From positions 1-8,000 of the forward strand of contig JAEWNU010000187.1 of assembly GCA_023456995.1 (NCBI GenBank): a stretch of 8,000 nucleotides of DNA, in the 5' to 3' direction. The translations under genes were made by a program, and so were the position numbers. This document shows, piece by piece, positions 1 to 5,846 of the stretch (positions within the stretch are counted from its first letter, which is position 1; each line of letters starts with the position of its first letter). The notes below the pieces were generated by a model that saw only the letters and a list, made by a program, of their open reading frames with translations, was not told the origin of the DNA and searched no databases. Source of the DNA: Bacillota bacterium (GTDB lineage: Bacteria > Bacillota > Clostridia > Oscillospirales > Ruminococcaceae).

Positions 1-51
1 ATATACCGCAATTTGGCGGCAGATTACACCGGTCAAAACAGGGAGGGGTAA
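1..51 (+). CDS. C-terminal end of an upstream gene (possibly yabQ), partial
   Basis: The first frame is open from the window edge to a TAA at 49-51 and reads IYRNLAADYTGQNREG. Two bases then separate it from the GTG start of divIC, and its last codons contain the divIC Shine-Dalgarno sequence, as in a translationally coupled operon. In Bacillus and many Clostridia the gene before divIC is yabQ, a spore-cortex membrane protein, so yabQ is the synteny-based guess. Sixteen residues are too few to recognise a family. The second frame is also open, to a stop at 74-76, and would overlap divIC, so the frame of the upstream gene is not certain. Confidence 0.3.
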   Translation: MYRNLAADYTGQNREG

Positions 52-53
52 AT

Positions 54-344
54 GTGTCGAAGCGAAAAAAGCGTAAAGCAAATTGGCTTGTGCGTTTCTT
101 TATGCTTTGTTTTGTTGGCTTTGTTGCGATCTCACTGATTGGCATGCAGGTTGAAGTAACCTCAAAACGGAGGCAGCTTTTAGCGCTGCAGCAGAATGTA
201 GAGCAACAAAAGCGCATCAATGCCGAAACACAGCGCCTTCTAAACGGCGAAAATGATGAGGAATACATTGAGCGCGTCGCGCGGGATAAGCTGGGCTATG
301 CTTATCCAGATGAAAAGATTTTTATTGACCGTTCCGGAAATTAA
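54..344 (+). CDS. divIC: Septum formation initiator, DivIC/FtsB family
   Basis: This 96-residue bitopic membrane protein belongs to the divisome. In Firmicutes DivIC partners FtsL and DivIB at the septum. A very basic cytoplasmic start (MSKRKKRK) is followed by one membrane helix at about residues 12-31. Next come a Gln/Glu/Arg-rich coiled-coil segment at about 33-65 and the family's C-terminal signature at about 71-92 (YIERVARDKLGYAYPDEKIF). The length is typical. The GTG at 54 is chosen because GGAGGGG at 42-48 lies five bases upstream; the frame stays open to the window edge, but no other start has such a site. The gene directly precedes a YabR homologue, the same pair order as in Bacillus subtilis. 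Its promoter must lie upstream of the window. Confidence 0.88.
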   Translation: MSKRKKRKANWLVRFFMLCFVGFVAISLIGMQVEVTSKRRQLLALQQNVEQQKRINAETQRLLNGENDEEYIERVARDKLGYAYPDEKIFIDRSGN

Positions 345-396
345 CACAAGCACATAAGCTAAACAGGATAATAATTTTGGGAGGATCTATTCATTT

Positions 397-867
397 ATGG
401 CGGTTGAAGTCGGGTCTATTGTAGAAGGCAAAGTTACTGGTATTACAAAGTTTGGCGCCTTCGTCGAACTCCCGGGTGGGAAAACGGGAATGGTACACAT
501 TTCTGAAATCGCGGCTACATACGTTAAGGAAATTCGGGATTTTCTTCAGGAAAACCAGGTCGTTAGCGTAAAGGTAATTGCAATTACTCCTGAGGGTAAG
601 GTTAACCTTTCTATTAAACGCGCGATGGAACCGGCACCACGTACAAACGCAGGGCCACGTCCCGGCCAGTCACAGCGGACTGCGCCTCCTCCCAGACGCG
701 TGGGGCCTGGCAGTGATATTGATTTCAGTCGTCAAAACAATGGGCCGCAGAGCTTTGAAGATATGCTCAGCCGTTTTAAGCAGACCAGTGACGACAAGAT
801 GTCAGATATCCGGCGTAATCTAGACAGCAAACGTGGTAGTGCAGGCCCTAAGAGGCACTGTAAATAA
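397..867 (+). CDS. yabR: S1 domain RNA-binding protein, YabR type
   Basis: This 156-residue protein carries one S1 RNA-binding domain (about residues 4-76) that starts VGSIVEGKVTGITKFGAFVE and includes the typical GMVHISEI strand. S1 domains bind single-stranded RNA. YabR resembles the S1 domain of polynucleotide phosphorylase but has no nuclease domains, and its precise role is not settled. A Pro/Arg/Gln-rich, probably disordered linker (about 79-107) is followed by a more ordered tail (about 118-145, FEDMLSRFKQTSDDKMSDIR) that recalls the C-terminus of clostridial relatives. TGGGAGGA at 378-385 serves the ATG at 397. The gap to divIC is 52 bases with no terminator, so the two are probably cotranscribed. 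A terminator follows at 941. Confidence 0.85.
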   Translation: MAVEVGSIVEGKVTGITKFGAFVELPGGKTGMVHISEIAATYVKEIRDFLQENQVVSVKVIAITPEGKVNLSIKRAMEPAPRTNAGPRPGQSQRTAPPPRRVGPGSDIDFSRQNNGPQSFEDMLSRFKQTSDDKMSDIRRNLDSKRGSAGPKRHCK

Positions 868-940
868 TTGCTGTGTCACTAGGTGCAACGGCTAATGCGC
901 TTACAGCGCGAGACAGATTATTCAAAATACGGCGCAGACA

Positions 941-965
941 GGGGTTGCCGACGCAGCCCCTTTTT
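941..965 (+). terminator. Rho-independent terminator of the divIC-yabR operon
   Basis: GGGGTTGC (941-948) pairs with GCAGCCCC (953-960) over eight base pairs, including one G-U, around the tetraloop CGAC, and a run of five T follows at once. It lies 74 bases after the yabR stop. The geometry is that of a textbook intrinsic terminator. Confidence 0.85.
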
Positions 966-1003
966 CGTTTAACCGCCCGCAACAGAGGTGGGTTAAATGT
1001 GGA

Positions 1004-1039
1004 CGTCTCTGAATGAATGTCAAGGTTCATTTGGAGACG
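1004..1039 (+). promoter_or_regulatory. 14-bp hairpin in the leader of the amidohydrolase gene
   Basis: CGTCTCTGAATGAA (1004-1017) and TTCATTTGGAGACG (1026-1039) pair at all 14 positions, two of them G-U, around an eight-base loop. The hairpin ends 12 bases before the Shine-Dalgarno site at 1052-1056. A moderately T-rich stretch (1042-1050) follows, so it could work as an attenuator, a translational or stability element, or a DNA operator. A second inverted repeat, TTTAACC (968-974) and GGTTAAA (991-997), lies just upstream. Within it TTAACC (969-974) and TTAAAT (993-998) could form a weak promoter with an 18-bp spacer. The hairpin is plain in the sequence; its role is inferred. Confidence 0.45.
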
Positions 1040-1060
1040 CCGTTCTTGTTTGGAGGAAAT

Positions 1061-2224
1061 ATGCTAATTACAAACATCAGGATTGAAACGATGCAGGGCG
1101 AAGCCGTCGAAAACGGCTTTATTCGCATTAAAGGGGATAAGATTTCTGAAGTTGCCCCTATGTCGCAGCTTGTTCGCGATGCAGATGAGGCCTGCTACGA
1201 TTTTGCCGGCGCATGGGCATTACCCGGGTTGGTAGATGCTCACAGTCATCTGGGGCTTTTTGGTGACGGGCTAGGTTTTGAGGGAGATGATGGCAACGAG
1301 ACTTCAGATCCCATCACTCCGCAGCTTCGGGCCATTGACGGCGTCAACGCGCTAGACCGTGGGTTTTCAGAAGCGCTTGATTACGGTGTGACAACCGTTG
1401 TCACCGGGCCGGGCAGCGCCAACGCCATCAGCGGGCAGTCTGCTGCGGTTAAGACCGGTGGCTGCTGCATTGACGATATGCTGCTGTTACCTACGGCCGC
1501 TATGAAGCTTGCGTTGGGCGAAAACCCCAAGGGCACCTATGCGCCGCGTTCTCAGGCTCCAGGTACCCGTATGGCTACAACAGCCCTGATCCGTGAGGCG
1601 CTTTATGCTGCCCGTCGCTATCAGGAGGATTATGAGCGCTATGAGCAGGACGAGGAGGACGAACTTGATCCGCCCGAATTTGATGCAAAAAGCGAGGCAC
1701 TGTTGCCGGTGCTGCGAGGCGAACTTCCGGTTCACATACATGCTCACCGCGCGGACGATATTTTTACCGCCGTTCGCATTCTAAAGGAATTTTCGTTGCG
1801 TGGAGTTATTATCCATGCGACGGAGGCGCATCTCGTAGCCGAACGATTTGCCGCTGAGGGCGTTCCGGTGGTTTGCGGGCCGATTCTGGGTACACGCAGC
1901 AAACCTGAGTTGGTAGGAATGTCGCGCGAGACGCCTGCTGTTATGCTTCGATGTGGGGTGAAGACTGCTATCTGCACCGATCACCCGGAGCTGCCACAGG
2001 AATTTTTAATGCTTTCAGCCGCCATTGCTCATCAAGCGGGTATGCCGCGCGAAGCTGCGCTACGTGCTGTCACCATTACCGCCGCCGAGATTTGTGGTAT
2101 CGCTGACCGAGTGGGATCATTGGCCATAGGCAAGGACGCCGATATTGTAATTTATAATAATGATCCGATATTAGGCCTTGAAAAACCGATTGCAGTCTTT
2201 TTAAATGGCAAAAAGGTTAGATAA
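1061..2224 (+). CDS. Metal-dependent amidohydrolase (COG1228-like)
   Basis: This 387-residue cytoplasmic hydrolase has the amidohydrolase-superfamily layout, a TIM barrel with an N- and C-terminal beta-sandwich. The visible metal-site candidates are HSH at residues 61-63 after GLVDA, a histidine cluster HIHAH at 225-229, HATEAH at 252-257 and Asp307 in CTDHPE. The C-terminus has the hallmark GSLAIGKDADIVIY (352-365). Imidazolonepropionase, isoaspartyl dipeptidase and many uncharacterised enzymes share this fold, so the substrate is not assignable. There are no hut genes nearby to support a histidine-degradation role. A strongly acidic, probably exposed segment lies at about 188-203. The ATG at 1061 is chosen because GGAGG at 1052-1056 precedes it. 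The earlier in-frame ATG at 1013 has no such site and falls inside the leader hairpin. The gene appears to be its own transcription unit between two terminators. Confidence 0.87.
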   Translation: MLITNIRIETMQGEAVENGFIRIKGDKISEVAPMSQLVRDADEACYDFAGAWALPGLVDAHSHLGLFGDGLGFEGDDGNETSDPITPQLRAIDGVNALDRGFSEALDYGVTTVVTGPGSANAISGQSAAVKTGGCCIDDMLLLPTAAMKLALGENPKGTYAPRSQAPGTRMATTALIREALYAARRYQEDYERYEQDEEDELDPPEFDAKSEALLPVLRGELPVHIHAHRADDIFTAVRILKEFSLRGVIIHATEAHLVAERFAAEGVPVVCGPILGTRSKPELVGMSRETPAVMLRCGVKTAICTDHPELPQEFLMLSAAIAHQAGMPREAALRAVTITAAEICGIADRVGSLAIGKDADIVIYNNDPILGLEKPIAVFLNGKKVR

Positions 2225-2306
2225 CGCCTTTGATTTTGATGCTTTAACGAATGTTTTTAGCACATACTATTATTTGTTGCTTAGCATTAAGGCCTCGATT
2301 GTATGG

Positions 2307-2345
2307 AAAAAAAGGGGGAAGACAATCTCCCTTTTTCATTTTTTT
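2307..2345 (+). terminator. Rho-independent terminator after the amidohydrolase gene
   Basis: AAAAAGGGGGA (2309-2319) pairs with TCTCCCTTTTT (2326-2336) over 11 base pairs, one of them G-U, around a six-base loop. A further run of seven T follows at 2339-2345. It lies about 85 bases after the amidohydrolase stop. The A-tract before and T-tract after the stem would allow action in both directions, although no convergent gene is seen here. Confidence 0.85.
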
Positions 2346-2400
2346 ATGATGACAAGCGTAACGATATCCTTCAGCTCGACAGACGAAACACATAAATCAT

Positions 2401-2429
2401 TTGTCAAAATTCCTTTTCTGTGATATAAT
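2401..2429 (+). promoter_or_regulatory. Sigma-A-type promoter of hpf with extended -10
   Basis: A -35 box TTGTCA (2401-2406, five of six consensus bases) is separated by exactly 17 bp from a perfect TATAAT (2424-2429). The TG at 2421-2422 makes an extended -10. Transcription should start near 2436, giving a leader of about 54 nt before the hpf ATG. This is among the best promoter matches in the window. Bacillus hpf is under stress and stationary-phase sigma factors, whereas these boxes suggest housekeeping sigma. Confidence 0.8.
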
Positions 2430-2451
2430 TAAAACAGCAGAATTCATCGAA

Positions 2452-2482
2452 TGCTTTTCTTATCAAAAGCACAGGAAAGGGG
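2452..2482 (+). promoter_or_regulatory. Small hairpin abutting the hpf ribosome binding site
   Basis: TGCTTTT (2452-2458) pairs perfectly with AAAAGCA (2465-2471) around a six-base loop. The purine-rich ribosome binding site GGAAAGGGG (2474-2482) starts two bases after the stem and lies seven bases before the ATG at 2490. The hairpin sits inside the predicted leader. It may stabilise the message or tune initiation, but it is AT-rich and could be incidental. The ATG at 2451 in the same frame lacks a Shine-Dalgarno site, which decides for 2490. Confidence 0.4.
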
Positions 2483-2489
2483 TACTTTT

Positions 2490-3017
2490 ATGAACATCTC
2501 GATTACTGCACGAAAAACCACAGTTAAGGATTCCTTTCGCGACAAAATTGAAAAAAAGCTTCAAAAGTTGGACCGCTTCTTCGATGATGAAGCCAATGCG
2601 GTTGTCGTTGTCACCAATGAACGCGGCCGCGACACCGTTGAAGTCACTATCACTTCAAACGGCATGATTTTTAGATCCGAAAAAACGACCTTAGACCGTT
2701 CCGACTCGCTAGAGGCTGTTTGCGACATATTATTTAAGCAAATTGTTAAAAATAAATCCAAACTGATTAATCGCGTGCGCGAAAAAGCGTTTGAAAACAT
2801 TGACGCCGCTGATTTGCCTACTGAGCAAGAGAATGAATTTAATATTGTTAAGCATAAAAAATTTCCTGTGCATGCCATGACAGTTGACGAGGCTATCTTG
2901 CAGATGAATATGCTGGGGCATCAGTTCTTCGTCTTTGAGAACGGTGGAACTGGTAAGATCAACATCGTGTACAGCCGGCATGATAATAGCTATGGACTCA
3001 TTGAGCCCATCCAGTAA
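2490..3017 (+). CDS. hpf: Long-form ribosome hibernation promoting factor (HPF/YfiA family)
   Basis: This 175-residue protein has the two-domain plan of long HPF. An N-terminal ribosome-binding domain (about 1-97, MNISITARKTTVKDSFRDKI at the start) occupies the decoding region of the 30S subunit. A charged linker (about 98-123) leads to the C-terminal dimerisation domain (about 124-175, FPVHAMTVDEAILQMNMLGH and the motif FFVFENGGTGKINIVYSR). In Firmicutes the C-terminal domains of two HPF copies join two 70S ribosomes into inactive 100S dimers during slow growth. Length and both domains fit the family fully. The gene has its own strong promoter and is followed by an 11-bp hairpin at 3058-3086, so it may be largely monocistronic, with some readthrough into the methyltransferase gene. 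Confidence 0.95.
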   Translation: MNISITARKTTVKDSFRDKIEKKLQKLDRFFDDEANAVVVVTNERGRDTVEVTITSNGMIFRSEKTTLDRSDSLEAVCDILFKQIVKNKSKLINRVREKAFENIDAADLPTEQENEFNIVKHKKFPVHAMTVDEAILQMNMLGHQFFVFENGGTGKINIVYSRHDNSYGLIEPIQ

Positions 3018-3057
3018 TGCTGCGAATTATTTATAGTCCGGATAATTTTAACCAGTG

Positions 3058-3090
3058 CGGCAGTGCCCTGATTTTGGGCACTGCCGTGAT
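3058..3090 (+). terminator. Strong hairpin between hpf and the methyltransferase gene (weak terminator or processing site)
   Basis: CGGCAGTGCCC (3058-3068) pairs perfectly with GGGCACTGCCG (3076-3086) over 11 GC-rich base pairs around the loop TGATTTT. The bases that follow (TGATTT) are not a proper U tract, and only ten bases separate the stem from the Shine-Dalgarno site of the next gene. It may be a leaky terminator, an mRNA 3' end stabiliser, or a structure affecting translation of the methyltransferase. Confidence 0.55.
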
Positions 3091-3106
3091 TTGAAAGGAA
3101 GGGAAA

Positions 3107-4222
3107 ATGGCTTTTTTGACGCTCGCATGTCCGTGCCTGTTCGGATTGGAAAGTGTGCTTTCAGGTGAGATCAAACGTATTGGTGGTCAGGATATAGAAG
3201 TGACCGATGGCCGGGTATGCTTTAAGGGCAGCCCTCAAATGATTGCGCGTGCAAATATTTTACTGCGCACGGCAGAACGAGTGCTGATTGTGGTGGGTGG
3301 TTTTCGCGCCGAGAGTTTTCAGGAACTTTTTGAGGGCGTTTATGCACTGCCTTTTGAGAATTATATCGGCAGCGCTGATGCTTTTCCTGTCAAGGGTTGG
3401 TCGCTTAATTCCAAGCTTAAAAGCGTGCCGGATTGTCAGGCCATCATCAAGAAGGCGGTGGCTAAACGTCTGGGTGAGCACTACGGGAGAGAGTGGCTGG
3501 CTGAGACTGGCCCCGTGCACCAGATACAATTTTCTGTCATGCGGGACGTTGCTACCATTATGATTGATACCTCTGGCAACGGATTGCATAAGCGGGGTTA
3601 CCGTCCTACTGCAAACGCTGCGCCAATTAAAGAAACGCTGGCTTCTGGCATCGCCGACCTTGCGCGTGTACGTGAGGATACGCTGGTGCTTGACCCGTTT
3701 TGCGGTTCCGGCACCCTCTTGATTGAGGCAGCAACAAAGGCGCTTCGCGTTGCGCCGGGCTTAAAACGTCGTTTCTCTGCAGAAGGCTGGGGTCTTGTGC
3801 CTGACGAGGAATGGCAGCAGGTGCGTCAGGAAAGCTTTGAGAATATTAAAAGGCGGGGTGCATTTCAGGCAGTTGGATCAGATAATGATCCGCATGCTAT
3901 AAAACTAACCCGCGATAACGCTCAACGCGCAGGTGTGGGTGTTAAAGTTAAGTGTGACGTTGCGGATATTGCCGCGTTTGTGCCGCCCGAGGAGCCGTTC
4001 ACCCTTTTAACCAACCCCCCGTATGGTCAGCGCATGCTTGAACTGCATCAGGCCGAGGAGCTTTATCGAACGATGGGCAGGGTGTTTGTTCCGGGCGAGG
4101 GTAGAAGCTATTATATCATCAGCCCGCATGAGCATTTTGAAAATCTTTTTGGTCGTCAGGCAAGCCGACGCCGAAAGCTTTATAATGGCATGGTAAAATG
4201 CCAACTCTATATGTTCTTTTAA
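3107..4222 (+). CDS. rlmL: THUMP-domain class I SAM-dependent 23S rRNA guanine-N2 methyltransferase (RlmL/YpsC type)
   Basis: This 371-residue protein has an N-terminal RNA-binding THUMP region (about 45-160) joined by the conserved HKRGYR (161-166) to a Rossmann methyltransferase domain. SAM-binding motif I is DPFCGSGT at 196-203, an acidic motif lies in GSDND at 257-261, and the catalytic NPPYG is at 303-307, typical of enzymes methylating the exocyclic amine of guanine. The length matches Bacillus YpsC and the N-terminal half of the E. coli RlmKL fusion, whose RlmL part makes m2G2445 in 23S rRNA; the exact target here is inferred. AAGGAAGGG at 3096-3103 precedes the ATG. The gene follows hpf by 89 bases, so it may share the hpf promoter by readthrough. 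A terminator lies just downstream. Confidence 0.9.
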   Translation: MAFLTLACPCLFGLESVLSGEIKRIGGQDIEVTDGRVCFKGSPQMIARANILLRTAERVLIVVGGFRAESFQELFEGVYALPFENYIGSADAFPVKGWSLNSKLKSVPDCQAIIKKAVAKRLGEHYGREWLAETGPVHQIQFSVMRDVATIMIDTSGNGLHKRGYRPTANAAPIKETLASGIADLARVREDTLVLDPFCGSGTLLIEAATKALRVAPGLKRRFSAEGWGLVPDEEWQQVRQESFENIKRRGAFQAVGSDNDPHAIKLTRDNAQRAGVGVKVKCDVADIAAFVPPEEPFTLLTNPPYGQRMLELHQAEELYRTMGRVFVPGEGRSYYIISPHEHFENLFGRQASRRRKLYNGMVKCQLYMFF

Positions 4223-4236
4223 GCTTGTCCGCTCAT

Positions 4237-4288
4237 AAATACCGCTATCGCTGTATTAAAAATATCAGCGTCGCGGTATTTTGTGTTT
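4237..4288 (+). terminator. Terminator of the rlmL gene
   Basis: AAATACCGC (4237-4245) pairs with GCGGTATTT (4273-4281). Inside it a second stem forms between CGCTG (4249-4253) and CAGCG (4266-4270), separated from the first by a small internal loop. The 3' side runs into a T-rich tail, TTTTGTGTTT. The structure begins 14 bases after the rlmL stop. It is longer and less regular than the other terminators here but well placed. Confidence 0.7.
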
Positions 4289-4408
4289 GGCAGAGCCTTC
4301 ACTACGGATTGTCGCAAAAATCATCCCAAATTTGGCGCTGTGATAGGCCAAAACTTTGTATCAGCTGTCATAACTTTTCTTTTCTCTTTTATTTTGTGAA
4401 ACAAGGTG

Positions 4409-4437
4409 TTGACGCTGATTGTCCGGCGACATATACT
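4409..4437 (+). promoter_or_regulatory. Sigma-A-type promoter of serC
   Basis: TTGACG (4409-4414, five of six consensus bases) is followed after exactly 17 bp by TATACT (4432-4437, five of six). A T-rich stretch at about 4371-4396 lies upstream and could help as an UP-like element. Transcription should begin near 4444, leaving a leader of about 165 nt before serC. That is long for a gene with such a good Shine-Dalgarno site. Confidence 0.75.
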
Positions 4438-4448
4438 GTGAATAGTTG

Positions 4449-4564
4449 CTTTTCGACTTTAGATGTGTATAGCCATATATGAGGCAGGATTACATCTTAT
4501 GAAAAGAACAAAGTTTTATTTATAAATGGTCTGTAGTACTGAGGAGGCCTTTAGTAGTCAACAG
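4449..4564 (+). promoter_or_regulatory. Potentially structured 5' leader of serC
   Basis: Right after the predicted transcription start, nested inverted repeats could fold into one long interrupted stem. CTTTTC (4449-4454) faces GAAAAG (4501-4506), AGATGT (4461-4466) faces ACATCT (4492-4497), and GCC (4472-4474) faces GGC (4483-4485). A second, weaker hairpin spans 4531-4564. It holds a GAGGAGG (4541-4547) that looks like a Shine-Dalgarno site but has no start codon at a workable distance. I do not recognise a known riboswitch, and the T-box sequence with GGTACCGCG is absent. The repeats are visible; folding and regulation are inferred, and the sequence is AT-rich enough for some pairing by chance. 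Confidence 0.35.
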
Positions 4565-4594
4565 GGTATAGATCATATATTTTATGCAGATTTT

Positions 4595-4608
4595 AGGAGG
4601 TCATAGTG
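4595..4608 (+). promoter_or_regulatory. Ribosome binding site of serC, deciding between two starts
   Basis: AGGAGG at 4595-4600 is followed by a GTG at 4606 and an in-frame ATG at 4609. The spacing is five bases to the GTG and eight to the ATG. The ATG has the better codon and the better spacing, so it is taken as the start; the choice changes the protein by one residue. Confidence 0.8.
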
Positions 4609-5697
4609 ATGTCAAAGTATGAGCGCATCTATAATTTTTCGGCGGGTCCTTCAATGCTACCCCTCGAAGTGCTTGAGGAGTGTAACCGCGACATGTACAA
4701 TTACCACGGCAGTGGCATGTGCGTGATGGAGATGAGTCATCGATCTAAAGCGTTCATTGAAATTGCGCAGGATGCGGAAAAGCTTCTTCGTGAGGTTATG
4801 CAGATCCCCGATAATTACAAGGTGCTGTTCATGCAAGGAGGCGCTACTCTTCAGTTCGCGGCGCTTCCGCTTAATTTAAAGCGCAACGGTACTGCGGATT
4901 ATATCAAGACCGGTAACTTTTCTGCGCTGTCTGCAAAAGAGGCAGCAAAGTTTATTAAAGTTAATATTGCGGCGAGCTCTGAAGAGACAAAATATGACCA
5001 TATTCCGCAACAGCATGAACTGAAGCTCAATCCCGATGCTGACTATGTACACATCTGTTTTAACAATACTGTCTATGGCACCAAGTTTCCTTATATTCCT
5101 GAAACTGGTAATGTTCCGCTTGTGGCCGATATTTCAAGCAACATCCTTTCTGAACCATTGGATGTCAGCCGGTTTGGCGTGTTATATGCGGGCGTGCAGA
5201 AGAATATTGCGCCTGCCGGCATGGCACTGGTCATTATTCGCGAGGATCTGATTCAAGAGCCTGCCGCCGACACACCGGTGATGCTCAACTACAAGACGAT
5301 GGCTGAAAAAGAGTCGATGTATAATACCCCCAACTGTTGGTGCATTTATGTAACCAAGCTTGTGCTGGAATACATCAAATCCATCGGCGGCGTGACTGAG
5401 ATGCAGCGCAGAAATGTTGCCAAGGCAGCGCTGCTTTATAATTATCTCGATTCCAGCAAGTTGTTTAAGGCTGGCGCTGAAAAAGACAGCCGCTCAACCA
5501 TGAACGTTATTTTCAGTACCGGGGATGAGGCACTTGACGCTCAGTTTGTAAAAGAGGCGTCAGCGCTTGGTATGTCCAACCTCAAGGGGCATAAGGTATT
5601 GGGCGGTATGCGTGCATCCATCTATAATAACATGCCGTATGAGGGCGTTGAGGCATTGGTAAATTTCATGCGTGCGTTTGAAGAAAAGCACATCTAG
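4609..5697 (+). CDS. serC: Phosphoserine aminotransferase
   Basis: This 362-residue PLP enzyme transfers an amino group from glutamate to 3-phosphohydroxypyruvate, giving 3-phosphoserine, the second step of serine synthesis; in some bacteria it also serves pyridoxine synthesis. The family's N-terminal signature IYNFSAGPSMLP is at 7-18. Asp174 in VADISSN is placed to bind the cofactor. Lys198 in AGVQKNIAPAG is the expected Schiff-base lysine, and the C-terminal GGMRASIYN is at 332-340. In TGNFS (101-105) a phenylalanine stands where many family members have the tryptophan that stacks on PLP; this is a conservative change. Length and motifs indicate an intact enzyme. The gene has its own promoter and long leader and is followed by a terminator-like hairpin and a phosphoglycerate mutase homologue. 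The usual partner serA is not in the window. Confidence 0.96.
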   Translation: MSKYERIYNFSAGPSMLPLEVLEECNRDMYNYHGSGMCVMEMSHRSKAFIEIAQDAEKLLREVMQIPDNYKVLFMQGGATLQFAALPLNLKRNGTADYIKTGNFSALSAKEAAKFIKVNIAASSEETKYDHIPQQHELKLNPDADYVHICFNNTVYGTKFPYIPETGNVPLVADISSNILSEPLDVSRFGVLYAGVQKNIAPAGMALVIIREDLIQEPAADTPVMLNYKTMAEKESMYNTPNCWCIYVTKLVLEYIKSIGGVTEMQRRNVAKAALLYNYLDSSKLFKAGAEKDSRSTMNVIFSTGDEALDAQFVKEASALGMSNLKGHKVLGGMRASIYNNMPYEGVEALVNFMRAFEEKHI

Positions 5698-5770
5698 CCG
5701 GCTAGGGAAATCAGACGATTAGTCGGCGACGGCAAAATTCTATTTGTCTGGCAAATAGCATCATTGCGAA

Positions 5771-5823
5771 GCGGGATGCTCTAAAAACGGCTTTGTCTGT
5801 TTTGCGGCGTCCCGCCTTTGTTT
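5771..5823 (+). terminator. Terminator-like hairpin between serC and the mutase gene
   Basis: GCGGGATGC (5771-5779) pairs with GCGTCCCGC (5807-5815) over nine base pairs with one G-U. An inner stem AAAAC (5784-5788) with GTTTT (5799-5803) can close the long loop. A modest T-rich tail (5817-5823) follows. The structure ends seven bases before the AAGGAG of the next gene, so it could terminate serC transcripts, attenuate readthrough, or simply lie in the leader. A smaller seven-bp hairpin precedes it at 5740-5758. Confidence 0.6.
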
Positions 5824-5846
5824 ATAATAAGGAGTGTCGAATTTTA

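Noticed and set aside
1013..1060. Upstream ATG extending the amidohydrolase by 16 residues
   Set aside because: It has no ribosome binding site and lies in the hairpin stem; GGAGG at 1052-1056 points to the ATG at 1061, where the conserved beta-sandwich begins.
1487..1984. Several minus-strand ORFs opposite the amidohydrolase gene
   Set aside because: They are antisense frames of a clearly conserved gene, overlap one another, and encode nothing recognisable.
2205..2423. 72-codon + strand ORF across the amidohydrolase-hpf gap
   Set aside because: It runs through the terminator and the hpf promoter, has no Shine-Dalgarno site, and has a low-complexity translation.
4198..4482. 94-codon + strand ORF starting inside the end of rlmL
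   Set aside because: It lacks a ribosome binding site, crosses the rlmL terminator and the serC promoter, and its residue composition does not look like a protein.
4561..4580. Possible T-box element in the serC leader (AACAGGGTATAG)
   Set aside because: The resemblance to the T-box sequence ends after AGGGT; the GGTACCGCG portion and the competing terminator are missing.
4584..4622. 12-residue leader peptide overlapping the serC start
   Set aside because: It has no Shine-Dalgarno site before its ATG, no run of serine or other regulatory codons, and it overlaps the serC ribosome binding site.
5823..5828. TATAAT as a promoter for apgM
   Set aside because: Transcription would start within the ribosome binding site, and the only -35-like hexamer (TTGCGG) is 15 bp away within a hairpin arm.
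5793..5846. Upstream start extending the mutase homologue by 18 residues
   Set aside because: The extension falls in the terminator-like hairpin and lacks a ribosome binding site; AAGGAG at 5829-5834 serves the ATG at 5847.
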